A stretch of DNA of 44,126 nucleotides from an uncultured Ruminococcus sp. Its GTDB lineage: Bacteria > Bacillota > Clostridia > Oscillospirales > Ruminococcaceae. The DNA is taken from positions 1 through 44,126 of the forward strand of contig CAJTLC010000020.1 in assembly GCA_910576995.1 (NCBI GenBank). Direction: 5' to 3'. The position numbers and the translations under genes were made by a program. This document shows positions 44,111 to 44,126 of this stretch, one piece after another (the stretch's first letter is position 1; every line of letters starts with the position of its first letter). The notes under the pieces were generated by a model that made no database searches, was not told the origin of the DNA, and saw nothing but the letters and a program-made list of their open reading frames with translations.

Positions 44111-44126
44111 CCGCTATATATAGCGG
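44111..44126 (+). terminator. 16-bp palindrome at the window edge, probable tRNA-Gln terminator
   Basis: CCGCTATATATAGCGG is a perfect palindrome 35 nt after the tRNA. Any U run lies beyond the window, so the call is tentative. Confidence 0.45.

Overview
The window comes from a low-to-moderate GC, Gram-positive Clostridia genome, most likely a Ruminococcus-like member of the Oscillospiraceae. This is inferred from near-consensus TTGACA-17-TATAAT promoters, strong AGGAGG ribosome sites, EF-Tu/EF-G/S12/S7 sequences that read as clostridial, a DUF4317 gene, and a WXG100/EssC secretion locus of Firmicutes type with kinase and FHA genes. No taxon marker was searched, so the genus is an inference.

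Layout. 1-560: end of an rRNA operon (23S 3' end, 5S, a CAU-anticodon tRNA). 676-6630: housekeeping and uncharacterised genes (a Cys-motif TIM-barrel-like protein, a histidine phosphatase, a beta-CASP metallo-hydrolase on the minus strand, a DUF4317 protein, a ClC-type chloride channel). 6657-8457: an isoprenoid operon, ispD - DMP19-like gene - ispF, with ispD apparently starting at AUU. 8454-8832: two back-to-back inverted-repeat elements, the second starting immediately after a consensus -10 box. 8874-11686: trkA-trkH potassium uptake. 11751-16467: the str operon (rpsL, rpsG, fusA) and tuf, with two terminator hairpins overlapping or abutting the next promoter.

16470-42803: a type VII (WXG100/EssC) secretion locus of about 26 kb. 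A minus-strand arm carries three WXG100 proteins and a 478-aa WXG-linked protein with an AT-rich C-terminal part. A plus-strand arm carries two WXG100 proteins, a membrane trypsin-like protease with a cytoplasmic FHA domain, a PP2C phosphatase, a transmembrane Ser/Thr kinase, a membrane protein with five tandem 11-residue TTVL/TSVL repeats, a four-helix membrane protein, a 2097-aa Ig-repeat surface protein, a second divergent kinase with TM and TPR, a 33-aa membrane peptide, a TPR/carboxypeptidase-regulatory protein, an FHA membrane protein, EssC with three ATPase domains, a LytTR regulator, an unrecognised 228-aa protein and an EsaB/YukD ubiquitin-like protein. The arms diverge from a 0.5-kb AT-rich intergenic region with promoters, a 14-bp palindrome and an (AT)13 tract.

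How it may work. EssC and WXG100 proteins form the export core. The usual EsaA, EssA and EssB are not recognisable, but proteins of similar topology are present. The kinase, phosphatase, FHA domains and TTVL arrays suggest a threonine-phosphorylation switch; the array motif matches the kinase's own activation loop (TTVLGT). This phospho-controlled secretion locus is the best candidate for an undescribed system here. 42888-44126 closes with a terminator, a minus-strand diacylglycerol-kinase-family gene and tRNA-Gln(CUG).
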